64,000 nt of DNA from Setaria digitata (taxonomy: Eukaryota; Nematoda; Chromadorea; Rhabditida; Setariidae): assembly GCA_003640385.1 (NCBI GenBank), contig RCAB01000238.1, forward strand, positions 31,650-95,649, written 5' to 3'. Position 1 is the stretch's first letter. Each line of letters starts with the position of its first letter. Positions 1-12,778 of this stretch are shown piece after piece. Both the position numbers and the translations under genes were made by a program. Under the pieces are notes generated by a model. It was not told the DNA's origin, made no database searches, and saw only the letters and a program-made list of their open reading frames with translations.

Positions 1-481
1 GTGTTGATATTTCTTATATATAACGTGTTACTTTCCTTGTTTAGCGAATTCGTTTTTGTATGGTTATCTCACGTAGCTTTTGTATTTTAAAAATAAAATT
101 TCAGTTCATTAAGACAATTCATGAAGAATTCGGCTTACTATGGTTATGTTTGCAGTTGATGGAGTCATGTAGTGAGTTGGCATTTCGTTTATTCAGTTTA
201 TATTGCTTGGGAATTAACTTATAATAACAAGCTGACCAGGTGCGATGCGATGTCTATAAAACGGCGGTGGTTTGACTTGCGGCGTTTTTTCAGGCACCAG
301 TTAGTTTGAATATAATTATCGTTTTAAAGATTTTCAATAAGTAGTCTGCCAGAAATTGTTGTATGCAACAGGAAAGTGAGGCAAATAAGATATAAAAGAT
401 TGCTATATTCCGGGAGGTTGCTGATCATTGCATTTTTTATTTAGCTGTAATTACAGTTTCTTGAAAATTAAAATTTAATTT
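1..481. other. 5' flank of the gly-7-like gene
   Basis: No coding exon was recognised here. A pyrimidine-rich splice acceptor ends at position 444 and lies 37 bases before the ATG at 482. It has no obvious partner donor upstream, so it could be a spliced-leader trans-splice site for the downstream gene (inference). Confidence 0.4.
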
Positions 482-3400
482 ATGATCAGATTTTTAACTT
501 TCAGATCTTTGTTTTCCCTGTCTGTAGTATGTTTTCTGCTCTTCGTTTTTACTCTTGCCTATAATTTGAACCAGCCTCAGGTATATTTTTACGTTGTTTT
601 CATCTGTTTCATCTTTTTTTTTATTTGATTTTAATATGTTTCCAGCAGCTTATCACTTCGACTTTATATAACTGCTTCATGTACAATGTCGTTGTGTAAT
701 CTGAAGTTGCAGGAAAACATACATGATCACGTTGGTAATGCTCGTGCAATACGTAAGGAATTTGTTGCAGAGTGAGTCTTTTCATTATTTATTACATAAA
801 ATTGTGACGTGGATATCAGTGTCAATAGCAATTATTAAAAATGAATTTGTCAAATTTAGGAGAAATGTCAACGCCGAAGAGGAGTTACAGCTTAATGGAA
901 AAAGCAAAAATCGGGAGGAACATGAAGACAACAGCGGTGAATTGCCCGGTGGTCCTGATCCTGATACAGCTTTTAAAATAGGTGAAATTGGAAATTTCGA
1001 ACCAAAAGTGGCACAAGCACAGCCAGGAAATTATGGTATCCATTTAATAATCGATGAATTTGCTACTGTATTTGTTTGTAAAAGAAGGTAAAGAAGTTAG
1101 TGGTATTCAAGTTGGGCTGTGAAACCGCTACTGCTTGGTAAACCTGAAATGAATAGAGTTGGCTTGGGGATGTTTACCTCACACTAATTTCAATTTTCCT
1201 TTCAGGAGAAATGGGTAAACCAGTCCTTGTAGATAAAACTTTACCAGAAGTTCAAAAGGCAATGAGAGAATATGGTTTCAATACTTATGTAAGCGACATG
1301 ATTTCCTTAAATAGAAGTATTCCTGATGTAAGGATGAAGGAGTAAGTGTTACAAGCGGAACATTTTCGATTTATATTAGCAAATCGGAGATAAAAGATGA
1401 TGCACTTGAAAGTTGCATTTCTGCTAAAAGGAACTTTAGCTTTTCCAGGAACTGTGTTTCAGTTCTTTGATTCTAGTTTTTGTTTCTTGATTACAGATAT
1501 GGTTTTTCAGATGTAGATATTGGCATTATCCAGAAGATTTACCCAGCGCAAGTGTTGTGATTGCCTTTCATAACGAAGGTTGGACACCATTATTACGCAC
1601 CGTCCATTCTGTTTTACTGCGTTCACCACCACAGCTAATTAAAGAAATCATTATGGTCGATGATTTCAGTGATAAAGGTCTGTCTTATTTTACTACAGAG
1701 GGTATTACAGCCTGAGAGGTAGTTTCCAACGATTCGTACTTATTAAGGAAGTATGAAGCTAATAACACATAATTTGTTTGTTTTTATGAGGAGTTCATGT
1801 TTCCAAATAAAATATGACTGCAAAATATGTAGTTACTTACATTCATTAGATCTTTCTGAAGCTAGGTCACTAATCCAAACTCAAAGCCCACTTTTTCATA
1901 TTCCTTCATAATCTTTTTTCCTTTTTCGTTTATCAAGTAATCTCTAACTGCTGTAAATTAATAACTTTTGGTAAATGAGCATCTTTAACGCAGGCTTCAT
2001 TATCAATGTTCATGCTGCACATGTGCTCATTATCATGAGCTTTTTTGTGAATTGTATCAGTTTTCTTGTAGCACAACCTTGAATTATTACAAAAGTGAAA
2101 ATTATTTTGGGTTGTAATTCCCGTCAGTTTGCAGGTTATATTATCAGTTATGAATTAGAAGTTACGTAAAACAGGTGCAGTACCTTTTTTTCAATATGGT
2201 ATTAAGACAAGTCGGTAATGGTGAATTTACATTTTTTTAGAGCACTTGAAAAGGAAATTAGATTTATACGTGAAACGATTTAACGGAAAAGTAAAACTGA
2301 TTCGGAATGCTGAACGTGAAGGGCTTATTCGCACACGGAGTATAGGAGCAAAGGAAGCAATCGGTGATGTAGTTATATTTCTGGATGCTCACTGTGAAGT
2401 GAATGTTAATTGGTTACCTCCACTTCTAGCACCAATACGTCAGAACAGGTAATTCATCTCTATGATTGCCAATTGTATTGTTTCAGTTTCACTTTTTTTT
2501 TTTCCAATTTCACGCCTAAGCTAGACGAGAGAATGTCCTAAATCATAATAGTTCCTTCATTGTGATTCAATTACTCAATAATATAATAGTTTCCACGGTT
2601 CAAAAGTGGCAACTCCTTACTGGCACTCGTATTAATTTATACTGCAGATTATTTAATTTCTTAGATTTGATGGTTTGTTCGGTATCTGAAATAACTTAAT
2701 CATTTGTTGCGTAGCTAACAGAATTTATTTTGTTGACAAATTTGACATTTTTTTTTTCTTTTGTGCTTACTGAAACGAAATGGGTGTAAATTTCAGAAAA
2801 GTTATGACAGTGCCAGTTATAGATGGTATTGACAAGGACGACTGGTCTTATAGAATAGTTTACAGTTCTGCGGATAGACACTACCGGTAATTAAATTTCT
2901 CCGTATCTCATTCTTTCTTTGTGATCAGGTGTCCTAGAAATTATTTGGTTTTTAATATTTGATGCAATTTATTCAATTTTGAAAACCTACTACAGTGGTA
3001 TATTCGAATGGGGACTTTTATACAAAGAAACTGAGATAACAGCACAAGAAACTATGCGGAGAAAGCACATCAGTGAACCGTTCAGGTTAGACATTTAATC
3101 CTTTTATTAACTCCATTTTTGATAATATAGAGATAAAGGCTTTTTCCTTACAAACATTCCGTATTTCTGGAAGATTTCAGATCTCCAACTCATGCAGGCG
3201 GATTATTTGCGATTGATAAGAAATGGTTTGAAGAATTGGGTTATTATGATCCTGGACTCCAAATATGGGGTGGCGAACAATATGAGCTCTCTTTCAAAGT
3301 TTTTTTTTCTAAATCATTAAAGTAATGTAAATTTTTGATATTCTTTAAACTAAATTGTTCATAAAATTTTGCTCACAGGATTTATTAATTCTTTAGTCCT

Positions 3401-5160
3401 GAGCTAGAAAAGTTACAGATCTGGCAATGCGGTGGCGGAATTTTGTTTGTTCCGTGTTCGCATGTAGGCCATGTATACCGCTCACATATGCCTTATGGTT
3501 TTGGAAAACTGTCCGGGAAACCAGTTATTTCAACTGTAAGTGTTCTTTCATAAGTTTTTCTTGCAGAAAAATAATCTATAGTAGCATCTCTTTTAAAATT
3601 TATTTTAGAATATGCTCCGTGTTGTAAAAACATGGATGGATGAATATGACAAGTATTATTATATTCGAGAGCCATCGGCAAAGCATCGCTTACCTGGTGA
3701 TATAAGCTCACAACTTGAGCTCAGGAAAAGACTTCATTGTAAATCCTTTAAGTGGTGAGTTTATTTGAGTATTTTAAGATTTAGAGAAAAAAATTCCGAA
3801 TTTAATTTTTCACTTTCACTGTCACGCTACATCTGCTGTTGACTAGTTAAAGTATAGATAGCTCTTTGTATGAAACGAATTTATGTTCGGAGATTTTGGA
3901 TTTCTAGTGTTTTCCTTCTCAAAATTTAAGGTATATGGAAAAAGTTGCTTATGATGTGATTATATCTTATCCTCTTCCACCAGAAAATCACGTCTGGGGT
4001 GAAGCGAAAAATTATCGTACAGGTACTTACTTCTATTAGCTCTTTTTCCTTTTTTTTTTTTTTCATTCTTGCGTTGATATAGTAAACGATATTTAGCTGT
4101 TAAAGACGGTTGCGATATAAGTATAAATCGTTTTCAAGAAGTTTACATTTGCTTCCATACATTTTTTGTTTTTCTTTTTTTCTTTAGAAATCGGTTTCTT
4201 TAACTTTGATAATTATTATTTGATGGAGATTATATCTTTCTGAGATTCGGTGTCTTCTTATCAGCCTGGAGTTTCTTCATCCTTGTAAAGGGCATATAGA
4301 GTTGAATTCGTAAATCACTTATTCTCCTAAATTTATATTCCGTTGTTCAGGAAAGTGCATTGATACGATGGGCCGAGCTGTACCAGGCATTGTTGGTGCA
4401 ACCCCATGCCATGGTTATGGTGGAAATCAGGTAAAATTGGTCGAAATTTTGTTTGTTTTTTTTTTCTCCTTCTGAAGGCATTTGAATTATTTAACCTAGA
4501 AAGCGTTTATTATACTGCTGAGAATGTTTTGTTATTCATGCTCTTTCACTTCTTAAAAGTATTCGGTTTAATAACTAATTTTTTTTTTCTTTTAAAGTTA
4601 ATAAGATTGAACAAGAAAGGACAACTAACGCAGGGAGAATGGTGTATAACTCCGACGGATGGGAATTTAATTACTGGGTACTGCGTAAAAGGGACAGTTA
4701 GTGGACCGTTTGCCTATGACGAAGTGGGTTTTCTTTCTAATTTTCATTAGTGACAAAAATTGTTTTTCTATGCTTAAAGCTTTTGACCGAATTCCAGCAA
4801 AAAGTGCTGCATTTGGAGATACAACTAGTTTAGCTTTGCTGTTTACTGTGAGCTATCTGCTTTTTTCTTGTTCTGTAAGACTTTAAGAAAATTTTAAATC
4901 TTGTTTACCTTGGGATGAAATATAACATATGGATGTTATCCATTCATTCGTAAATGTGACATCATTATTCATTGTCTAAAGTTTTTTGCTTCTGAAATGA
5001 TCTAGAAATTGTATATTTTCAGGAAAGCGAACAAATAACGGTCAATGGTTTATGCCTCACAGCAGCTAAATCAATATCTAATTCAACATTATCAATGGAA
5101 GAATGTAATTCAAAAAATCAATGGCAGAAATGGAATTGGCGAGAAATCTATATTGATTGA
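482..5160 (+). CDS. gly-7: Polypeptide N-acetylgalactosaminyltransferase (GALNT7 / gly-7 type), 15 exons
   Basis: Golgi type II membrane enzyme that starts or extends mucin-type O-glycans by moving GalNAc from UDP-GalNAc to Ser/Thr or partly glycosylated peptides. Exons: 482-580, 713-771, 860-1035, 1206-1341, 1511-1677, 2241-2448, 2797-2886, 2996-3085, 3181-3298, 3419-3535, 3609-3754, 3931-4022, 4351-4430, 4598-4723, 5023-5160. They sum to 1842 nt, giving 613 residues, close to the worm and human family length. Exon 1 encodes a short basic N-terminus and one signal-anchor helix. A stem follows, then the GT27 catalytic domain with the metal-binding DAH (residues 261-263) in [14 protein letters not shown], the Gal/GalNAc-T segment FEWG...WGGEQ (Glu374), and the third metal ligand in SHVGHVYR (His399). 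A C-terminal ricin-B lectin domain starts near residue 490 (CIDTMG, CVKG, CLTAA). Sequence recalled for C. elegans gly-7 aligns along the whole length, including the exon joins. Exon 14 ends at a GAA/GTGGGT donor that is less standard than the others. Confidence 0.92.
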
Positions 5161-6577
5161 TTAGCTGGCTAAGCTCCAACGGTTAACGGATTTCTGACAG
5201 TTGATCTTTTTCTCAAAGATTGCTATTAAGTTTACTGTAAGGCTGGTTAAGAAATCTCACGGATTTGTTATTGATATCTTTCACCGGAATCATTCAGGGA
5301 AAACTGAGTCTTTAAACGAAAAGAAAAGAATGAAGTACTACACAAGATTTTTTATTATTTGTTAAAAATGATTGATGATTACTGGTTCTGAAAGAAATGC
5401 CCTGTGACGTATTATTTATCTAGTGCTCAATTTTTGGTTAGGCATCCATAACAACCTAAGTATTTCTTCATTTAATTTAAGAGGTTTAAGTTGGTAATTT
5501 TGTTTTTACAGTCATTTTGTTGGAAGACATCTGGGAATACTCATTCGTTTTCTTTTATCTATTTATACTGTTTCGTTCATGCAGTTTTTAAGGAAAATAT
5601 TTATGAATTTCAGAAATGGTGTTTGGGCTTAGGCTTTCAACATTTATGATTCCAGTTTTTTGCTTATTCATTACGGTTATTCATGTAGGATATCTAGTGC
5701 TTCACTGTTTCTTGTATTTACGGTTTTTGGCTCTTTGGAGAATAACTGATATTTTTTAGCAAAGACATACTGACTTGTTTCTTGATTATGTTCAGTTGAG
5801 AGAAGGGGTAAATCAAGTCGTGTGTTGTGATGAAAAGAGCAAAAAAAAAACTTGTGAGGGAAACAAAAATAAATTGTCGATCGAGAGTCAAATGAATTAT
5901 TCTGTGATCATAAAATAAATGTGATCTTCATTTTATCTTTTCACTGACTCTCCCCCAAGTTGTGTAAGACCTTTAAAACATTGATATCAAATTTGAATTT
6001 TCAATGTGCATTTTTTTTTTCTTTTAATGAAATATTAGGGCTTCACGGTCACGAGTTTACGAACTTTTGTTTGTTAACACATCATTCTCTATGAACGCTT
6101 TTATCGATAATGTTTTGCTGAGGGGAAAGTTTTTTTGAGGGGAACGCTGAAATAGCTAGTTCAAATTATGCAATAATTTATTTCATTTTCAGTTTCTGTT
6201 TATTTATAAGAGTGTTTATCCATTTTTCTTTTTCATGAAAAAGCTTTATCTTATAAAGGTTAAATGCTAGGGTTCAGGTTTCTTTTCTAAAAAGTTAAAG
6301 GTAGGAATTTATCATACCGTTCCAATAGACTTCTTATTAATCATCTATATATCTGTCTGTTCAGGTTACTGAATGATTTAAGACGTAAATAAACATGTGC
6401 CTTATTTCGCCTTTCTTTGTTTTATGAAGTTTACGAACTTCTTGAAAAGTTCTCCACATTCAGAAAGTAATTTGTGTCTTATTTCTGCTTATTATAAAAT
6501 ACTAATATCTTATTGGTATTTTATAGATATTTTAAGATTTTCTTAGAGTATCGAGATTCAGGAATTTTTGTTGTTGG
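5161..6577. other. Intergenic region between gly-7-like and SDR genes
   Basis: AT-rich sequence without a supportable exon. AATAAA-like poly(A) signals occur near 5869 and 5915 and could end the gly-7-like transcript. The gap is too long for a typical nematode operon. Confidence 0.5.
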
Positions 6578-9500
6578 ATGGAAGGTTCTTTTGTAGAGTC
6601 GTTGACTATATTCGATTGTAAATGGATTTTCATTATTGCCGTTATAATTGCTCTCAGGTACTGATTTGTAATGTTCTTTCAACGCATGTCTTGGTTGGGA
6701 TGGTGTCAGTTATCCTCGTATAACTAGATGTATAGCATTTACTGTTTTGCAGTATGCTTCTAATTTTCTTATGTCTAAGCAACGATTTTCTGTTAATTGT
6801 CAATCAGCTTTTATGGTCCTATGTTAGCTAATCCTTTTTGTTTAAGGTTTTATTTCAAAGGCGCTCAGTTCAAAGAACGAAGTAGTGCTAAAGGCTTGGT
6901 GGTAGTTGTAACAGGTTGTAATTGTGGTATAGGAAAACAGATTGTACGGGAACTGAATTTGCGTGGGGCTAAGGTATACATGCTGTGTCGGAGTGAAGAT
7001 CGAGCTCGAAATGCTGCTGTTGAACTTGTTAAGGTTGGAAATAAAAATAAATCCCGTTTATTAAAATTAATTACAGATTATGAATTTGGATGAGAAATAT
7101 GAAATAAAGGTTTGGTATTCAATCATTTTCTCTCTTTTCATTTGCAAAGTAAATTAAATTTTCTTAACAGAACACATAGTTCGTTTTGGAGGAGGATAAT
7201 GAATGTTACGCAACATTGAACTGAATCCATATATACGAAAGTAGTTGTTCTGTTACCCTCTAAGTCGATAGCAGATATTTTTGAAAAAAAAAAAAAAAAA
7301 AACATATTGATATATATATAATCAAATTGGAGCTGTTCTAACCAAATATTATATAGCACTTTCCTTGTTCTCAGCTTGGTTGTGATCCGCAAAGATTGTT
7401 AATCAAATTAGTGGATCTTGCTAGGTTCAAATCAATCAAGGCAGCAGCAGCAGAAATCATCAGAGGTTTTTTTGTTCATTTTTCTATGTCATAATACCTT
7501 GAATTTTTTGCAAGTTCTTACGTTGAGTCTAATAAGCTGATAGCAGGCATCCTAAATCTTTAAGTGTCCATTTTCTAGCCTGTCTAATGTGTTTTTTCCA
7601 CTACTGACTTGTAATGAATTCGGTTTTTTCACATCAATTCAACTTAAAAATTTTATAAGATAGAATTCACTGGATATTGCATTAATGTTGTAGATGAGGA
7701 TCATGTGGATATCTTAATCAATAATGCGGGCATAATGCTTTATCCAAAGTTCAAATTAACCGACGATGGTCATGAATTAGTTTGGCAGACGAATTATCTC
7801 GGTTCGTTATTGAAGTATGAAGAAAATAGTTTTCCTCTGAAATATTAAATCTGTTTTTTTTTTTTTAGAAGACCTCTATGTTTGCACCTTTGAATCTGTA
7901 ACTGCAGGGAAATTTTATTCGTGATAAAATAGAGAGCGTCAAAGTTACCTAGAATTGTTCTTTTTAATTGAATAAGGAACTAGTTACTTTTGTGATATTT
8001 GAAAATTTGAAGGACAAAAACTTTTTTACATCTACTTATCTAGACTCACTAATGATAAAAAAGACTAATATATTTGTAACTAGAAAGTTTTCTATTCCTG
8101 CGTCATCTTTTTCCCTTTTTGTTTTCAATTTTGTTATTACCAAAGGAGCTTTATATTCTTAATGGCATAACATATGATATATTTTCCTTTTCTAATCTCT
8201 CTTGTGTTTATACTGAATGTGGAGAAATTCACTTGGTTGATTGGTCAACTATCCATTTTTGCCTCAGTATATGAGAATACTTTTGTAACTGTTTAAATGA
8301 AAAGTGTTCTTAAAGATGTTTAACATTTACCATTCAAATGACATTGATATTAGGTGCAACATTTCCAGGACATTTTCTGCTCACTGAATTACTTTTACCT
8401 CTTCTTCGAGCTGCTCCAGCTGCACGCATTGTTAACGTTTCTGCTCTTGCTCATTTCTATGCTGATCCAATTGATTTTCTCTTGATTGATCGCAGAGAAG
8501 GTTGGGATTCGAGACAGTCATATTCGAAATCGAAACTTGCGATGGTATGCATTATGTTTTTTTGCTGTAAATGAAAATTTCAAGTTTTGCCAGATTATTT
8601 GTCTAATTTTATGATTTTTCAAGGTAATGCATGCGTTTGAGTTAACTAAACGGTTACGGGCTTCTGAGGGATCGAATGTTACAATAAATGCGTGCCATCC
8701 TGGTCTATGCAATACGCGGCTGATGCGTTATACACCTTTAGCACTAAAACCACTGAACTATCTCACTGCTCCGTTTAGGTTTATTTTATACTTCATTTCA
8801 AGCCATCTTAATTTTTATCATCAGAATTAGGAGTCGGCCTGCTTTAAATTGGCAGTGGCAAAAAAGCATTTTGCAGCTATTTTTGCATTCTTTTTCCACC
8901 AGGATTTTAAGCATTGCTTTGATGATTTAAGTACCATTGTATTTTATTTATACTCTTTGAGAATATGGTTCTTATTTACTTTTAACCTTCTGTCCATAAA
9001 CAGAATTCAATCATATTTTCTCGGAAACTTGAGTGTTCCCAGTCAATAATAAGAAGTCGATTTTTTATTTCGAAAAAGCTCAGTGCTATTTCAATCGTTT
9101 TTATTCGCAATCTTTTTTAGATGGTATTTGTTAAAAACTCCTAAGGATGGTGCCCAAACTCCCCTTTTTTTGGCTTTATCGAAAACTGTGGCAGGATCTT
9201 CAGGACTCTATTACAGGTATTAGAAATATTAAGCTAGTTTTAAAAAGTTCTCTTCAATCCAAATTATTATTCACATGTCTCTTAATAATTTTAAGATAAA
9301 TCACAATGATTTTTAATGATATTATAAAGTATTAATATAATCTATAATAGTAGGTTATCACCTAGCAACAAACATAGCTTGATACTATGGAAGTCTAAAA
9401 CGATTATTCAGTTTGATGCTATTTTTTCGTTTTAACAAACTTTTTTCTGCGCTTCGTATAAGTAAAAAAAATGCTAAATTAAAAAGAGGTGCAACTTTTT

Positions 9501-9623
9501 TTTTTCAGTGAATGTGCACGAAAACCATGCATTGAAATAGTAGATTGGGAAAAAAAATGTGCCGCATTGTATGATTTCTCATTGCATGCTACCGGTCTTG
9601 ATGAGAGTGGTGTAAAAGCTTGA
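6578..9623 (+). CDS. Short-chain dehydrogenase/reductase, retinol dehydrogenase (RDH11-14)-like, 8 exons
   Basis: Membrane-anchored classical SDR, probably an NADP(H)-dependent oxidoreductase of retinoid, steroid or other lipid aldehydes/alcohols; the substrate cannot be told from sequence. Exons: 6578-6657, 6847-7033, 7375-7465, 7694-7801, 8369-8544, 8624-8778, 9121-9216, 9509-9623; total 1008 nt, 335 residues, the usual length for this group. A hydrophobic N-terminal helix (about residues 16-27) suggests ER or lipid-droplet anchoring. The cofactor motif is TGCNCGIG (residues 49-56), where many homologues have TGANTGIG. NNAG is at 129-132, catalytic Ser179 in VNVSA, and the YSKSK active site has Tyr206 and Lys210. 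HPGLCNTRL matches the family's HPG-V-T segment. The donor after exon 4 (g/gttcgt) is weak, but the join restores the conserved NYLGHFLLT segment exactly. Confidence 0.9.
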
Positions 9624-12132
9624 TCAAAATATTATTGATTATGGAAAATCAACTCTTGACATATGTTTCAAGATATATATTTTCCCTATTAAAGTTATAA
9701 TTTGGAAAAGAGCAGAATAACAGGAGAAAAAAAGGGAGGATTCACTGCAGGAAAAATTAGATTAATTTCAGGATATGATTTTCTTCTGCAAAAAAATCTA
9801 TAATTCCCGTAAATGCCATGGATTTTTTGTTAACATTGTAAAATTCAAAAATTTTATGTAAGTGCTTCCATATTTATCCCTCGCTTTAATATATCTTTTT
9901 TGAGAATATTGGTTTTGAACCCTTATCAAAAATTTTTCCATTTTTTGCAAATTTTCCTTTTAGCTTGCCCAAGGAGAATGGTCCTTTAACCGTGATTTTT
10001 ATCGAATGTAGTTTGGTTATATAAACTATAAGTTATGAACTCGCCATACTCAGTCGTAATTTTTTGGAAATTCAATTTTATGAGCTTGATTCATCCTTCT
10101 TTTCTCCTTAAAAAATTACTGATGCTTATACTTTTTCCTTTTTTTTTCCTTTAAATATTTTTTCAACTTCGTTGTTTTTGAGATGCTGATTTATCTTGTA
10201 TTTATAATTCTTCATCTATTTTCTATTAGAATTGTTCCGTTCTTTCACTGCTTTATCTCTGTTTGTTTTCAGCTTTATGCACTTTACCCCATATGTTATT
10301 GCTGATTTGGTTCAACTGTATTTCTGATTTTATAAGTGCATTGTTTCAACGCATAATATCGAGATTTTATTATAATAGGTAATATTAAAACTATGTACAA
10401 AATTATAATTGATGGGAAGAAAAATTGCTGAAATTTGTGCATTTAGGTGAAGATTGTCTGTCATTCCTAGATTGATCCACTTTCTAAAACATCCAGATTA
10501 TTATTGCGTTTCCTAACTAAATTGTTTTATGTTTTGGTGTCTATATAATATATATATATATTCTTATGAAGATTTGGTGTCTAAAATGGTGGCATGTTTT
10601 TCTATCCCATTTGGCAATTAAAGAAAATGCCATATACACATTTATTATATGTTAGAGAACGAATTTGTACAATCCAACAAATGCAAATTTATGTTTTGCT
10701 TACTACTAGTAAAACTATGCTGCTATCAGTAACTATTGGAGCATGAGAGATAGGTCAAGAAGAAAATCTGAAGGCCGCTTTTGTTGCAGGAATGGTTTAT
10801 TTCATTTCCCTGATTGGCATGCCACAACTCTTATAGGTATGGTGGCAAGGAAATGAGGCACTGATCCAGAAATGTGAATGGATTTTAACAATTAATTTGC
10901 AGTTAGATGTAATGAAATCCTCAACTTTTGCCAATCCTGCCTTGCAAGATTGGCTGAATTGTGTCGCAGTGAAAATGTCTAAGATTCCTGAACGGTGAAA
11001 CGTGAAGCAGGATTAGTGATTCTAGTAAGTACAAAGAAGCATCCACTAGCACCATGGATAAAAAATTGTGTTTTAAAAAATGATGTGTACGGGTTCGAGT
11101 AGTTAGCTGCATGCCAAATTTCTCGGAATTCAATGGCGACATTTGGAGTTGCAATTCAATTCTCTCCGCTTATTTGTTCAGATTTCGTTCCAGAATTCTT
11201 TATGTCTACATCAGAGCGGTATCGGATTTCAGCAGAGTCTGCAATTAATACTTCTGTCGAGAAGTAACCCTTGTCAAATTTAGAAAGAAATGATTTCCTA
11301 TGGCTGGGGACCGTTTTGCATATCTATAAAAAACGAAAAACTATTGGATTAATTTCCGAATCAGTGAGAAATTATGAATCTTTTCGGTTTTCCACGAAAA
11401 TGGAAAAATTATTTTTTGATTGCAAGTAAAAGACTAGGAAATTGAGAAGTGCACAGATTTGTTAAATTTAGGAATCCAAAAGATTTTGTTCCAAAATTTT
11501 CAGCCTCATAAATTTGAATGAAAGTAAGCGAACCTAATTAAAAGCTAGTACTTAGTTGTAGATCTTACATGTTAGCAAATCTCAACCTATTTATTTTCGA
11601 ACAACAAAAGTGCGACCATATAAATTTCTTATTTAGCAATTCAATAGCAATTAAACAAAGGTACTTCGGACTGCTTACTTCTTATATACGTAATTCGTAT
11701 ACCTTAATCGGCAATATTGTTCCTATTAAGTTCACCATGAACCCTATGCCAATCACTAAAGCCAACCGCTCCCGGATAATAATAAACCTCCATAATCTGA
11801 AAAATTACAATTGATATTTTCTTGTCTTGTGTTTGAATAACTAGTGCAGTTGGTTTAACCCTAAACCTTCGCATAATTTATTTTGTGCATCGTTCCCTTC
11901 TCTCTCTTTCCAAGTTGTCAAATTAGACAAATAGGACAGACAGTTAGTCTTACAATAACTTGGATAAAATTATATAAAACTTCTAAAACATTTTTTATTT
12001 TGTGAACAAGCAGTTGTATATTTTTACAAGACCCTACTGATCTTACCAAACTGCTCTTCGATTATTTATTCTCACTACAAAGTGAATATTTAAAAAAAGT
12101 ATGTAGAGTAAATTTGAAAATAATGAGAATTA
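9624..12132. other. Intergenic region, no gene seen
   Basis: AT-rich sequence with short TA runs (about 10550-10560) and no exon with both splice signals and protein-like composition. Short ORFs at 10921-11154 (-) and 11569-11814 (+) look like chance. Confidence 0.5.
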
Positions 12133-12778
12133 TCAGGTACGAACCCAATGTTTGTGGGAATCACGTGATATAATTTTTCTTGGGGATTTGGAATAACGGT
12201 TTCCTGGAAATTCGACAAATAACGTCCAAAAGCCCTTTCGTTTTGCCTGCAAATTAAAATTTGCATTCCTAGCAGTGGAATTCAAGATGAATAATTTGAC
12301 ATCTATGCATTTCTAAATCTGACAAAATGATTTTACGAGTTAAAAGGGTGAAAGCGAAGTGGTAAATTTGCTCAAAAATTACCTTGCTCTCAGTTTGTAA
12401 TGATGTGAAAAGAATAAATACGTTACTATACTTATGGCTAATATATATATATATATCAATATATCAGTCTGATCTGAAAGTTTTGAAATATTTTTTAAAA
12501 CAGAACTCATTTCAATTAAATTTATATAAGCTTACTTCATAAGTTTTTGTAAACACATCACCAGGTGCAACAAAGAAATCGACCGTATTTCCAACACCGT
12601 TGAGGCGGAAAAATTTAGCTTCTGTGACATTATGATTGCGAACGGAAAGAGTCAAATTAAAGCGTTTTTGATAATAGCGCCTGTACCTCTTCGACGAACA
12701 CAACGAATCGCAGAGTATAAGTTGAAGAATGAGCAAAAGTCTCAGGGCTCGTAGAAGTGCTGAACACATATGCTGCAT
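12133..12778 (-). CDS. Small secreted protein of unrecognised family, 2 exons
   Basis: Exons (minus strand) 12536-12778 and 12133-12246; the join is in phase 0 with a GTAAGC donor and a TTTGCAG acceptor. The product is 118 residues. The start is the ATG at 12778; a second ATG three codons later (12769) is equally possible. Residues 1 to about 28 form a signal peptide with a Leu-rich core. The mature part begins with a basic stretch (KRYRRYYQKR), then a predicted beta-rich region with FNLTLSVRNHNVTEAKFF, DFFVAPGDVFTKTYE and, in exon 2, KGFWTLFVEFPGNRY. Two N-glycosylation sequons (NLT, NVT) fit a secreted product. There are almost no cysteines after the signal peptide, so it is not one of the Cys-rich modules found elsewhere in the window. 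I do not recognise the family. The composition and clean splice signals make a real gene likely. Confidence 0.6.

Noticed and set aside
4777..4886. Alternative gly-7 exon in intron 14
   Set aside because: It would end the lectin domain early; the exon at 5023-5160 gives the expected CLTAA and WQKW segments.
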